Origin: Marinobacter maritimus
GTDB lineage: Bacteria; Pseudomonadota; Gammaproteobacteria; Pseudomonadales; Oleiphilaceae
DNA length: 64,000 bases
Direction of reading: 5' to 3'
NCBI RefSeq assembly: GCF_007671675.1
Contig: NZ_VCGW01000002.1
Location: forward strand, 992,001-1,056,000
In this document: one piece after another, positions 31,174 through 40,080 of the stretch
How the letters are laid out: each line of letters begins with the position of its first letter
How positions within the stretch are numbered: position 1 is the first letter of the stretch
The notes under the pieces: generated by a model
Told to the model about the DNA's origin: nothing
Database searches by the model: none
What the model saw: the letters and a program-made list of their open reading frames with translations, nothing else
Made by a program: the position numbers and the translations under genes

Positions 31174-33686
31174 CACGCACCCCATGCCATCGGTAGTAGT
31201 AAAAACATGGCAAAACTGAGCCAGAAAACTCCCAGAGTATAGACCCAGAATGCCTGAATCACGATGGGTTCGTAAGGCACTCTGGCGCCAACATAGCCCA
31301 GCTTCACCCGCAACGCCTGTAGTGCTGTAAAAATCACCGCAAGCCCGCTATGCAGCAGCAGGTAATATAACGCCACCGCCAACACCGCATCATGGGCCAG
31401 CTCTGTGGGTTGCAATGATGACGTCTTCAGCACCCAACCCAATAAGCACCAATGAGTCAGCCCTATGGCCGAGACTGCCCAAAGTTGCAGGCTCAGGCTG
31501 CCATCGTTGCCCTTACGCAGTCTTGATACAGCAATACGATAGATCGACACCGCGAGGGCCAGCAGTGCTCCGCTTACCGCCAGAGGAATTAGCGCCAGTG
31601 GGCTGGTTTCGGGCGTCGACCACTGCGGCGCAGCCGTCCAGAGATAGAACCAGCCAAACAACAACGAAACATAGAGGGTGCCATTGGCCATCAGACTAAT
31701 CACCATGCCCCATAACCCGGGTCCGTCGCAGGTACGGGAATGGAGTGGTGGGTCCACGGGATCATCGGCACGTACCGGCGCGGCCCGGGGGTGGGCACCG
31801 TTCTCCCAGCCCCAGCGAAGCACCAGCAGCAGAGCTACTACAGCGGCTACCAGAGCAATCAGATAGACTTTAACCAGCAAGCTGACACATACCACCGCCA
31901 GAACAGCCGCAGTTAGCAGGGGAAGCCAGGAGTTGGTGGGCAGGTGAATGACTTCTCTGACTTTTCCGGTGACGGCGTCTGACCCGTATATATCCCGCCG
32001 CAGGTTCTGCACTTCCGCCAGATCATGCTCACCAGCCGCGATGCTTTCTACCAGTTCGGGTCGCTCCCACATTGGGTGACGGGTAGTGATATCCGGCATG
32101 CTGGAAAAATTATAGGCATTCACCGGCATTGGGATTGCCCATTCCAGAGTATCCGCGCCCCAGGGATTCTGTTCAGCACGGCGACCAAAACGAAAATGCA
32201 GCACGATATCGACAATGATCACTGCTACACCGATCGCCATGATGAAGCCACCGATGGAGGACACCAGGTTGAGCCAGTCCCAGCCCAGACCCGCTTCATA
32301 GGTATAGACCCGCCGGGGCATGCCCAATAGCCCGGTAAGATGCATCAGCAGGAAGGTGATATTGAAGCCCCCGAAAAATAGCCAAAACCCCCAGCGCCCC
32401 ATTTTGTCTGAGGGCATACGGCCAGATACATGAGGCAGCCAGTAGTAAAAACCGGCGATTAGCGGAAACAGCATGCCCCCGACCAGTACGTAGTGCATGT
32501 GAGCAACCACAAAGTGCGTGTCGTGAACCTGCCAATTGAAGGGCACCAATGCCAGCATCACGCCTGTCAGCCCGCCACACACAAACACTATCAGGAATCC
32601 AGCGATCCAAAGCATCGGTAGGTGAAACACAACTTTGCCCTGCCACAATGTGGCCAGCCATGCAAAAATCTGAATAGCCGTGGGAATCGCCACCAGCATG
32701 CTGGCGATCGAGAAGAAGGCCTGGGCCAGTTGCGGAATGCCTACCGTAAACATGTGGTGAACCCACAAGCCAAAGCTGATAAACCCCATCGTAATAATGC
32801 CCAGCACAACCCAGCGATAGCCCACCAGCGGATGGCGGGCAAATACCGGAATCAGCGTAGACACGATCCCCGCTGCGGGCAGGAAGATAATGTAGACCTC
32901 CGGGTGGCCAAACATCCAGAACAGGTGTTGCCATAGCAACGGATCACCACCACCGGAGATTTCAAAGAAAACGAACCCGGCCGCGCGTTCTAGTTCCAGC
33001 AGCACACTGCCAAGAATCAAAGGTGGGAATCCAAAAACGATCATCAGTGCCATGGCTAGGATGTACCAGCAGAAGATCGGCATTTTGTTGAGCGACATGC
33101 CGTTGGCACGGGTTCGCAGAATGGACACCACCAGTTCCACGCCGGCAGAAATTGCAGAGATTTCCACAAACGTGATGCCCAGCAGCCAGAAGTCCGAACC
33201 CGGGCCCGGCGAATAGGTGTTGCTGCTCAGAGGCGTGTACATAAACCAGCCGGCGTCCGGGGCCACCTCTAGCACCAGGCTGGAGAGAATAATCACGCCG
33301 CCAAAGAGGTAACAGTAGTAGCCCAGGGCACTTAACCGGGGAAATGCCAGATCCCGCGTGCCGATCATCTTGGGCACGAGGTACATCGCCACCCCCTCCA
33401 GTACAGGGATCGCAAACAGGAACATCATCACTGTGCCGTGCATGGTGAAAATCTGGTTATAGAGGCTTGCGCCAATGATGTCCTGCTCAGGCAATGCAAG
33501 CTGCGTGCGGATTAACATCGCTAAAACGCCACCGATCAGGAAAAATGCCATCCCGGTGGCCATGAACCTGAATCCTATGGACGTATGGTTGACTGCCGCC
33601 AGAGCGCCCCAGCCTGGCAAATTGCCCCACACGTGCTCCAGTTGTGCTTCCCGTTCGCGGTTGGCCTGCTCCGACAGATTATTCAT
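31173..33686 (-). CDS. ctaD: Cytochrome c oxidase subunit I-III fusion
   Basis: An 837-residue protein. The first about 560 residues are subunit I: TMHGTVMMFLFAIPVLEG (heme His), FGHPEVYIIFLP (CuB His and cross-linked Tyr), WVHHMFTVG (CuB His-His), and HDTHFVVAHMHYVLVGGM (heme a3/a ligands). The last about 200 residues hold a subunit III-like part with LMANGTLYVSLLFGWFYLW and VLAVALYYLLLHSGLAVIFT. Together they build the proton-pumping core of a caa3-like oxidase in the inner membrane. The start overlaps the coxB stop by eight bases. Confidence 0.93.
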   Translation of the reverse strand: MNNLSEQANREREAQLEHVWGNLPGWGALAAVNHTSIGFRFMATGMAFFLIGGVLAMLIRTQLALPEQDIIGASLYNQIFTMHGTVMMFLFAIPVLEGVAMYLVPKMIGTRDLAFPRLSALGYYCYLFGGVIILSSLVLEVAPDAGWFMYTPLSSNTYSPGPGSDFWLLGITFVEISAISAGVELVVSILRTRANGMSLNKMPIFCWYILAMALMIVFGFPPLILGSVLLELERAAGFVFFEISGGGDPLLWQHLFWMFGHPEVYIIFLPAAGIVSTLIPVFARHPLVGYRWVVLGIITMGFISFGLWVHHMFTVGIPQLAQAFFSIASMLVAIPTAIQIFAWLATLWQGKVVFHLPMLWIAGFLIVFVCGGLTGVMLALVPFNWQVHDTHFVVAHMHYVLVGGMLFPLIAGFYYWLPHVSGRMPSDKMGRWGFWLFFGGFNITFLLMHLTGLLGMPRRVYTYEAGLGWDWLNLVSSIGGFIMAIGVAVIIVDIVLHFRFGRRAEQNPWGADTLEWAIPMPVNAYNFSSMPDITTRHPMWERPELVESIAAGEHDLAEVQNLRRDIYGSDAVTGKVREVIHLPTNSWLPLLTAAVLAVVCVSLLVKVYLIALVAAVVALLLVLRWGWENGAHPRAAPVRADDPVDPPLHSRTCDGPGLWGMVISLMANGTLYVSLLFGWFYLWTAAPQWSTPETSPLALIPLAVSGALLALAVSIYRIAVSRLRKGNDGSLSLQLWAVSAIGLTHWCLLGWVLKTSSLQPTELAHDAVLAVALYYLLLHSGLAVIFTALQALRVKLGYVGARVPYEPIVIQAFWVYTLGVFWLSFAMFLLLPMAWGA

Positions 33687-34410
33687 TGCCGGCCTCCTGC
33701 CGAAGCCATGTCTGGTAATCTTCGGGACTGTAGGCGGTTATCGTGAATTTCATATGGGCATGCTGGGTGCCGCAGAACTCGGCACACTGGCCACGATAGG
33801 TGCCGGGTTCATCGGCTTGCAGTCGCAGCACATTGGTCCGTCCGGGCAGCATATCCAGCTTGCCTCCCAGGCGTGGCACCCAGAACGAATGAATAACATC
33901 AGCACTGGTAAGGTGGAGGTCAAGGGGGACACCGGCTGGAACGTGCAGTTCGTCCTTCAGCGTAATGTCTGAATCCGGATAATGCACTTCCCACCACCAT
34001 TGGTGTGCCGTAACGTTGATCCGAAGCGCTTTCCCTTCTGCAAGCGGCAGCGGCAGCATTCGATGGCCGGCGGGTACACCAAACGCCAGAATCACCGCCA
34101 TACTGGTGATCGGTAGCACCAGGCCGCCCCAGAGAATCCACCGGTTCTGGACCTGCCTGGCTCGGGCTTTCGAGACGGGCTCCGGTGCGCGCCTGATGGC
34201 ATAAAGCCAAAGTGCGATCACTACCACGAGAACCAACGTGAACCAGCCAAACATTCCCCACCACAACCATGCTGCCGAGAGAGCGTTAGGGCCTGCGGGA
34301 GAAAGCATGGAGAACTCCCCCTGACATCCGGTCAACAATCCACCTGTGCCAACCACACTCAAGGCTGCTACTCTTTTTATTTCTGGCGGAGGACAACTCC
34401 TGTTTCGCAC
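33679..34410 (-). CDS. coxB: Cytochrome c oxidase subunit II
   Basis: A 243-residue subunit II with a lipoprotein-type signal (GTGGLLTGC), two membrane helices (about 40-62 and 85-105) and a periplasmic cupredoxin. The CuA site reads CAEFCGTQHAHMKF with the preceding SFWVPRLGGKLDMLPG and THAQ-like AHQWWWEVHY. There is no fused cytochrome c domain, so an external donor is needed. GTG 34410 is the likely start; the frame stays open to 35037, but that part is antisense to the DUF2231 gene. The ribosome site is weak. Confidence 0.88.
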   Translation of the reverse strand: MRNRSCPPPEIKRVAALSVVGTGGLLTGCQGEFSMLSPAGPNALSAAWLWWGMFGWFTLVLVVVIALWLYAIRRAPEPVSKARARQVQNRWILWGGLVLPITSMAVILAFGVPAGHRMLPLPLAEGKALRINVTAHQWWWEVHYPDSDITLKDELHVPAGVPLDLHLTSADVIHSFWVPRLGGKLDMLPGRTNVLRLQADEPGTYRGQCAEFCGTQHAHMKFTITAYSPEDYQTWLRQEAGNE

Positions 34411-34431
34411 CTGCACGCTCTGAGGGCAACC

Positions 34432-34911
34432 ATGGCCAAGGAACATATTGTCAGTCGTATGTCGATTATGGGTCACCCGATCCACCCCATGCTGATCCAT
34501 TTCCCGGTGGCCGCTCTGCTGCTGCTCATCGCCACAGACATTGGCTACGTCATGACCGGTGATTTCTTCTGGGCTCGCGCAGGACTCTGGCTTGCAGTAA
34601 TCGGTATGGCAGGTGGTTGGATGTCTGGCTCGGTCGGGTTGTTGGATCTCATCATCGTTGAACAGATACGTCGCCTGATTACTGCATGGTGTCACGCGCT
34701 GCTGGCCGTGATGCTGCTTTCCATTGCGACTCTTAATTGGTTCATCAGGGTGGGTGAGCCCGAACAGCTTATTATGCCGTGGGGGCTTTACCTTTCTTTG
34801 CTTACCGGTGTGTTGATAACCATCACCAGTTTGCTGGGGGGCGAGCTGGTCTATGATCACGCTGTTGGTGTTTCCCCTGAAAAGATGGCGGAGCGCCGAC
34901 GCAGCCCTTGA
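34432..34911 (+). CDS. DUF2231 membrane protein
   Basis: A 159-residue protein with four predicted membrane helices. GHPIHPMLIHFPVAALLLLI is the DUF2231 signature with two conserved histidine pairs, which suggests heme or metal handling. It is transcribed divergently from coxB with only about 20 bp between start codons, so a shared regulatory region must overlap the coding starts. Its position beside an oxidase cluster is recurrent for this family; the function is unknown. Confidence 0.85.
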   Translation: MAKEHIVSRMSIMGHPIHPMLIHFPVAALLLLIATDIGYVMTGDFFWARAGLWLAVIGMAGGWMSGSVGLLDLIIVEQIRRLITAWCHALLAVMLLSIATLNWFIRVGEPEQLIMPWGLYLSLLTGVLITITSLLGGELVYDHAVGVSPEKMAERRRSP

Positions 34912-34943
34912 TGAGGCGGTGAGCCTGGCATGCTTTTCGAACA

Positions 34944-35384
34944 TTATGCGCCACTCCCGAAAACGGGCTTGGCAAGCACTGTCCATAACACTGCTGCGAT
35001 CAGCATGCAGGTTACCGTAGCCGAGACAAGACACCACCGTTGCACGTGCTTACCATTACCGGTCTCTGCCCGCAGGATCAACAATCCCAGCAGGGTGTGA
35101 TTAATAACCAGAAACACTACCAGCGTCAGTTTGACGATCAGCCAAATACCAATATTGTGGTGGACAACAAATATTAGCGTACCTGCAATGATGGAAAGCA
35201 ATGCAACCGGTGTGGCGATATGGGTAAAGAGCAACCTGGGGAGGTGTTCTCGGAGCACAGCTCGACTTCCTGAACCTGAAGCTGAGGCGGTATAAACAGT
35301 TCTGGCCAGCAGCGCCGGAAGGTACACCAGCAAGGCAGCCCAAAAGAGCAGAGCTGCGATATGAAGAATAAGGAGCCAGTTCAA
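34944..35384 (-). CDS. CopD/HemJ-like membrane protein
   Basis: A 146-residue protein with four predicted membrane helices: NWLLILHIAALLFWAALLVY, FTHIATPVALLSIIAGTLIF, HHNIGIWLIVKLTLVVFLVI and a C-terminal VTCMLIAAVLWTVL. The His in LHIAA and the downstream KLTLVVFLxxNH pattern are shared by the CopD/UPF0093 (HemJ) superfamily, linked to copper or protoporphyrinogen. It ends 32 bp from the DUF2231 stop (convergent). A role in copper or heme supply to the oxidase is inference. Confidence 0.7.
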   Translation of the reverse strand: MNWLLILHIAALLFWAALLVYLPALLARTVYTASASGSGSRAVLREHLPRLLFTHIATPVALLSIIAGTLIFVVHHNIGIWLIVKLTLVVFLVINHTLLGLLILRAETGNGKHVQRWCLVSATVTCMLIAAVLWTVLAKPVFGSGA

Positions 35385-35607
35385 GGTGAAGACTACCTCT
35401 CTGCTGCAGTGGTTTTTACTTTAACCCGTTCAAAACCTTACCATTGAGCCTGCCGGGGAACAAAGTCAAATGCGACGAAACAGGTTGGTGTCGTGGCATA
35501 GTGAACTTGGTTACGTGATTGGAAACCTGGGCCAGTCGAGGTTTTCGCGTCACTCAAGACGGCCCATATTGATCATGGGATTATCAGGGTAGCTATCGGA
35601 AGGCGCA

Positions 35608-35636
35608 GTAAAAATCCGGGCAGACTGCTGTTTTTA
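35608..35636 (+). repeat. REP-like element, strongly degenerate
   Basis: GTAAAAATCCGGGCAGACTG followed by CTGTTTTTA. It lies in the 464-bp stretch 35385-35848, in which I see no gene. Confidence 0.4.
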
Positions 35637-35848
35637 ACACAACCTTTCTATTCCGTTACCTAATTGAATTGCCCCTTGTGTACTTCCTCTCTACAGTCCG
35701 GAAATTCTTGCCGAAAGAGCGTTCTCAAATACTAAAGCCCTTGGCAGGAGCTGAAGCATTGGCGGTCTGTGTGCGGTTGCTGACGGCCCCGCCCTAAAAG
35801 CAATTCGTGCTGTACCTAATCCCTGAACTCAGGATAGAAAGGAAGAGA

Positions 35849-37543
35849 ATGTCTATGTCCGATTATCGGTCACTGTTTTTAAAGTCTTTTTGTCTGGTGA
35901 CAGGGCTATTTTTGTTGTCCGGTTGTAACGACAACAATAATGACGGCACAGCGTCGTCGGAGAACCCGCAAGTCAGCAGTGTAATGCCTGCTGACAGTGC
36001 CGCCGGCGTCAGCCCGGACACCAAAATTACAGCTGCTTTTGCCGAAGATATGCTGGGCACCAGTATCAGTGAACGTACCGTTCGCTTATCCCGAAACGGT
36101 ACCGATGTACCTGCTGGTGTAACGTTTGATGGTGCCAGCAATGTTGTCACACTGACGCCTGTATTGGGGCTTGGTTTGTTGGGCCACTACCAGTTCACTC
36201 TGGATGCCGCCATTGCGGATTTATCCGGTAATGCGCTGTCTTCCCCCGTGACGTCGTCATTTACCGTACGTGATGGTGTGTGGGGCGAAACCGCGACATC
36301 CTTCAATTTTCAGGAAAGGAATAGCGAGGATGTTCAGGTGGCGACGGGTACGGATGGTGAAGCGTTCGCCGTCTGGGTTACGGATAATGGAAATCCTGTC
36401 AGTAGCCACTATACGCCAGAGGAGGGCTGGAGCCTTCCCGCGGATCTTGACGACGGCAGTTATGCTGCAGGTAAAAGACACCCGCAGATTGCCATCGATA
36501 ACGAAGGCAATGCTATCGCGGTCTGGCAGACCTACTTCAACAACGGATCGTATACCCTTGGCTCTAACCGTTATACAAAGGCTGGCGGCTGGGGTACAGC
36601 GGTAACAATTGGCGCCACCCCGATACACCTTGTCTTGTTACAACAAAATGAGAAAGCTCTGCTTGGGTTTGATGAGCAGGGCAATGCACTGGTCATTCGT
36701 GCCGGGCGAAACTATAGCCCTCCTGGTGGTTTTCTGGTTCTGGTCAACCGTTATTCCAAGCAAGACGGCAGCTGGGGAGGCGAGACCCCCATAGTGTCCA
36801 GTGGATTGCTCGAATTGCGTCAAGCACAGTTCACGATAACCGCCGATGGAAGCGCCTTTGCCACGTGGGTACAGGCGATCAGTTCCAGCGACTGTGCTAT
36901 CCAGGCCAGCCGCTATGCACCAGGAAGCGGTTGGACAGCAGCGGAAATCGTCGGTCCGGGGCTCTGCCTTTCCGAACCGCAGATCGGAATGGATGAGGAA
37001 GGCAATGCTATCGTGGTCTGGAACCAGCCTTCAGGGCCAACGCCGAATATCTGGGCTAATCGCTATTCGGCAGGCGAGGGGTGGGGAACCGCTCAGATGA
37101 TTGAGTCGGATGGCGAAGGTACTTCCAGGGGCCCGCAGGTTGCGGTCACACCAAAGGGCGACGCGCTTGTGGTATGGCGTAAAAATAATGGCATGAGCGA
37201 CCGGAATCGAGCCAGTCGCTATTCGCAACAAAGCGATAGCTGGAGCCAACCTGAGAACATTAGTGCGGGCGATAGCGACAGTGTGGAATCTCCCCAGTTA
37301 GCGCTTGATGTGGACGGCAATGCTTTGGCGGTGTGGCGGCGTGACATAAACGGTAAGTCTGAAGTTCGCGCTGGTCGTTACGCAGTCGGTAGCGGCTGGA
37401 AAGCACCTTTAATCATTACGTCAGATCAAGCCGTGCCCCAAACCGCGGTTCAGGTAGCGGTTGATTCTGACGGCACCGGGATTGTTTATTGGACGCGGCC
37501 CTTGGGTTCAGATTCCCGTATTTATAGCAAACGTTTCGACTAG
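35849..37543 (+). CDS. Lipoprotein with Big_5 domain and propeller-like repeats
   Basis: A 564-residue lipoprotein: lipobox LLSGC after a hydrophobic core, Asn/Asp-rich linker, then a Big_5/SbsA-like Ig domain (about 40-145; VMPADSAAGVSPDTKITAAF to LTPVLGLGLLGHYQFTLDA). After that come repeats of about 55-60 residues with the pattern PQIAxDxxGNAIAVWxx...NRYxxGxGWG, at least five or six copies, as in a beta propeller of the exposed type. It is probably attached to the outer surface; the role is unknown. AAGGAAGAG precedes ATG 35849. A REP copy follows the stop by about a dozen bases. Confidence 0.8.
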   Translation: MSMSDYRSLFLKSFCLVTGLFLLSGCNDNNNDGTASSENPQVSSVMPADSAAGVSPDTKITAAFAEDMLGTSISERTVRLSRNGTDVPAGVTFDGASNVVTLTPVLGLGLLGHYQFTLDAAIADLSGNALSSPVTSSFTVRDGVWGETATSFNFQERNSEDVQVATGTDGEAFAVWVTDNGNPVSSHYTPEEGWSLPADLDDGSYAAGKRHPQIAIDNEGNAIAVWQTYFNNGSYTLGSNRYTKAGGWGTAVTIGATPIHLVLLQQNEKALLGFDEQGNALVIRAGRNYSPPGGFLVLVNRYSKQDGSWGGETPIVSSGLLELRQAQFTITADGSAFATWVQAISSSDCAIQASRYAPGSGWTAAEIVGPGLCLSEPQIGMDEEGNAIVVWNQPSGPTPNIWANRYSAGEGWGTAQMIESDGEGTSRGPQVAVTPKGDALVVWRKNNGMSDRNRASRYSQQSDSWSQPENISAGDSDSVESPQLALDVDGNALAVWRRDINGKSEVRAGRYAVGSGWKAPLIITSDQAVPQTAVQVAVDSDGTGIVYWTRPLGSDSRIYSKRFD

Positions 37544-37554
37544 ATAACTCGCCA

Positions 37555-37584
37555 AGGAAAAAATCGGGGCAGACTTATTTTTTG
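37555..37584 (+). repeat. REP-like element
   Basis: GGAAAAAATCGGGGCAGACT followed by TATTTTTTGG, just after the lipoprotein gene. Confidence 0.65.
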
Positions 37585-38262
37585 GATAACACCTTGTTAG
37601 CTAAAGTAGCCCCGATTTTATCATGTCGAATGTGTCCAGAATCAGCGCCACAAGCTGGTCTTTCGCAGATAGCTACACCGTGTAGTCAGAGCATGCCTGT
37701 TCGTTTGGGAGTCGCAATCTTTACAAGGAATGCCAAGGCGTACACCGGCCAGCCATCGTCGATAATTAATCTTCGTTAATGTCTGGCGGCTTTTTATCCT
37801 TGCCTGATGTACCGCTTGGCAGTGTTTGGCTACTTATATCTGTTTGGGTCTTATGTCGTAACGGCATATATTGGTGTCGTTATAAGCGTCACAATATTTT
37901 AGGAGTTTGATTATATATTAAAAATAATAATCAACAGTATTAACTAGTAACTACAGTTTGTTCTTAATAAACCACTGAAGGTTTTAATAACGAATTCGTC
38001 TTTACCAGTTAGCCAGACCGAACCTGTTCGCTCTACTCAATTCATCGAATTTACTCTTAATGCCAAACAGCTGAACTATTACAAATTACATTGTCGCCTC
38101 TGCAAACCTGCTGTGTGACGTATGCTTTTATAACGCAGTTGCAATGCTCGTCCCGGCACTGATCTGGCATTTGGTACCGGGAGTGCGAGAGCAGTCGCAA
38201 GCCGTCGCTTAAAAAGCCAGTAGCACTTCAAATAAAAGCTGGAATGTACGAGGAAATAATCT
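37585..38262. other. Long gene-free AT-rich stretch
   Basis: No convincing gene in about 680 bp. It becomes markedly AT-rich from 37,780 to 38,060. TTGATTAT (37907-37914) and ATAATCAA (37927-37934) make an 8-bp inverted repeat with an AT-only loop. The promoter of the outer-membrane barrel gene at 38263 presumably lies at its right end. Confidence 0.5.
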
Positions 38263-38775
38263 ATGAAACTTATGCACTCTGCGGCAATTATCTGCCTGGC
38301 ACTTTCACCCGCGCTGGTTTCGGCTGAACCCGAGTCCGGTGATGGCCTTTTTGCTTTGACCGGTAGCGGTTCAAGTGACAATGATTTTGATAACAACGTT
38401 GCTGCCGTCAGCTTTGACGTGGGCAAGTTCTTCTCCGACAACCTCGCTGCTGGCTTACGCCAAAGTTTTGGTTTTTCGGATTCGGAAAGCAATTCGAGTT
38501 GGTCGGGCGCCTCACGGGGCTTTGTCGATTACCACTTTGACGGTGGTAGCTGGCAGCCCTTTGTCGGTGCCAACCTCGGTGGTATCTATGGTGATGACGT
38601 GGATGAAACTTTCTTTGCCGGCCCCGAGGTCGGTGTGAAGTATTATGTCCGGGAAAAAACTTACATCACCGTTCAGATGGAATATCAGGTGTTCTTTGAC
38701 AGCGCCAGTGACGCCGACGACAATTTCGATGATGGCGCCTTCGCATACAGCGCAGGTATCGGTTACAACTTCTGA
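38263..38775 (+). CDS. Outer-membrane beta-barrel protein
   Basis: A 170-residue exported protein: signal peptide (AAIICLALSPALVSAEP), then alternating amphipathic strands with Asp-rich loops. It closes with a C-terminal Phe (AYSAGIGYNF), the signal recognised by the BAM complex. Segments such as SFDVGKFFSDNLAAGLRQSF and PFVGANLGGIYGDD resemble small OmpW/OmpX-like eight-stranded barrels. The ligand is unknown. A strong intrinsic terminator follows at 38786-38817. Confidence 0.8.
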   Translation: MKLMHSAAIICLALSPALVSAEPESGDGLFALTGSGSSDNDFDNNVAAVSFDVGKFFSDNLAAGLRQSFGFSDSESNSSWSGASRGFVDYHFDGGSWQPFVGANLGGIYGDDVDETFFAGPEVGVKYYVREKTYITVQMEYQVFFDSASDADDNFDDGAFAYSAGIGYNF

Positions 38776-38785
38776 TCGGCATGAG

Positions 38786-38817
38786 AACCCCGGGCTCTCA
38801 TGCCCCGGGGTTTTTTT
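38786..38817 (+). terminator. Rho-independent terminator
   Basis: AACCCCGGG (38786-38794) pairs with CCCGGGGTT (38804-38812), followed by a run of seven T. It lies 11 bp after the barrel stop codon. Confidence 0.9.
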
Positions 38818-38871
38818 GTTCCCTCCCCTAAACAGGGGGCATCCCTTTCTATCTTCTGGGCGATATTTCCT

Positions 38872-40014
38872 ATGTTAGGCGCATTTGGCTTGGTAACTCC
38901 GACTGAAATCCTGTTCGGGCGGGGGCACATAGCCCAACTGAACGACCGGGCGACAAAGCTGGGTACGCGCGCGTTGATTGTGCACGGTAAAAATCCAGAC
39001 AGGCTCTCTGAGGTTTTCGAGTCACTCAAGACGGTCGATATCGTCGAGACTCTGTCCGTTGAAAAAGAGCCTGACCTGAAGGCGCTGATGGCAGCCATTG
39101 ATCAAGGTAAATCACTGGGCATCGATCTGGTGCTCGGGATTGGCGGCGGGTCTGTTATGGATTCAGCCAAGGTACTTGCTGCCATGTTGCCAAGCCAGAC
39201 GGACTTGATGAGCCATTTGGAGGTGGTGGGTAGCGGGCTGCCATTATCGGCCAGGCGCCTACCGCTGATTCTGGCCCCAACCACCTCGGGTACGGGGGCG
39301 GAAGTCACTCGAAATGCGGTTATCGATATTGCAGAAGCCCAGCGTAAGGTAAGTCTCAGGGATAATCAGTTGCTCCCTGATCTTGCCTTGGTAGACCCTG
39401 CACTGACGGACAATTGCCCCCGGCAGGTCAGCTTGCACTCCGGGCTGGATGCGATCACGCAGGTCATCGAACCTTACCTTTCATCGCGCGCTAATCTGTT
39501 CACGGATATGCTGTGTAATGAAGCAATTCCCAAAGGGCTGCTGGCGTTAAAGCGACTGATGGATGGGGAATCGGAAGACGCGCGTGACGCTCTGGCTCAG
39601 GTCAGCCTCTTCGGCGGGCTCGCGCTCGCGAACTCAGGGCTGGGTGTCGTGCACGGCATTGCAGGCCCGTTGGGCGGATTATGTGGTGCCCCCCATGGCG
39701 CCATCTGTGGCGCCCTATTGCCAGCGGGTATTGCCGCTAATAGAGACAGCGTGGTCAATGCCGACCAGAAGGCCCGTATTGATCATGTTATTGGCTGGAT
39801 TGCTGAAGTATTTGAGACGTCTGCCGACCAGGCATTACCGCGTTTTCGTGAATGGATTACCCGGAATGGCTTACCCGGACTGGCTTCGATTGGCGTGACG
39901 GAAGATCACATTGTTTCAGCCTCACTAGCAGCCGCGAGCTCTTCTTCCATGAAAGCAAATCCCGTTGTGTTGCCAACGGCAACCATCGAAAACATCATGC
40001 GCCAGTCGTTTTGA
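38872..40014 (+). CDS. Iron-containing alcohol dehydrogenase
   Basis: A 380-residue group III dehydrogenase. VLGIGGGSVMDSAKVLAAML is the NAD-binding GGGSxxD motif, and LAPTTSGTGAEVTRNAVI is the family signature. The metal ligands fall in SLHSGLDAITQVIEP and in LGVVHGIAGPLGG/CGAPHGAICG (histidines). It oxidises or reduces a small alcohol or aldehyde; the substrate is open. ATG 38872 matches the family N-terminus (LVTPTEILFGRG); the longer frame from 38800 lies in the preceding terminator. Confidence 0.9.
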   Translation: MLGAFGLVTPTEILFGRGHIAQLNDRATKLGTRALIVHGKNPDRLSEVFESLKTVDIVETLSVEKEPDLKALMAAIDQGKSLGIDLVLGIGGGSVMDSAKVLAAMLPSQTDLMSHLEVVGSGLPLSARRLPLILAPTTSGTGAEVTRNAVIDIAEAQRKVSLRDNQLLPDLALVDPALTDNCPRQVSLHSGLDAITQVIEPYLSSRANLFTDMLCNEAIPKGLLALKRLMDGESEDARDALAQVSLFGGLALANSGLGVVHGIAGPLGGLCGAPHGAICGALLPAGIAANRDSVVNADQKARIDHVIGWIAEVFETSADQALPRFREWITRNGLPGLASIGVTEDHIVSASLAAASSSSMKANPVVLPTATIENIMRQSF

Positions 40015-40031
40015 TCAAGGTTTGTTTCGGG

Positions 40032-40080
40032 CCTAAGCAGCTTTGGGCGCCGACGACGCAGACCGCCCTCCCGGCTTAGG
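40032..40080. terminator. Possible bidirectional hairpin between convergent genes
   Basis: CCTAAGC (40032-40038) pairs with GCTTAGG (40074-40080), with an inner GGGC/GCCC pairing. It spans the short gap between the convergent dehydrogenase and TerB-like genes. There is no T-run, so termination is only suggested. Confidence 0.35.

Noticed and set aside
34411..35037. N-terminal extension of coxB
   Set aside because: It is antisense to the DUF2231 gene and polar without family similarity; subunit II starts with its signal peptide near 34410.
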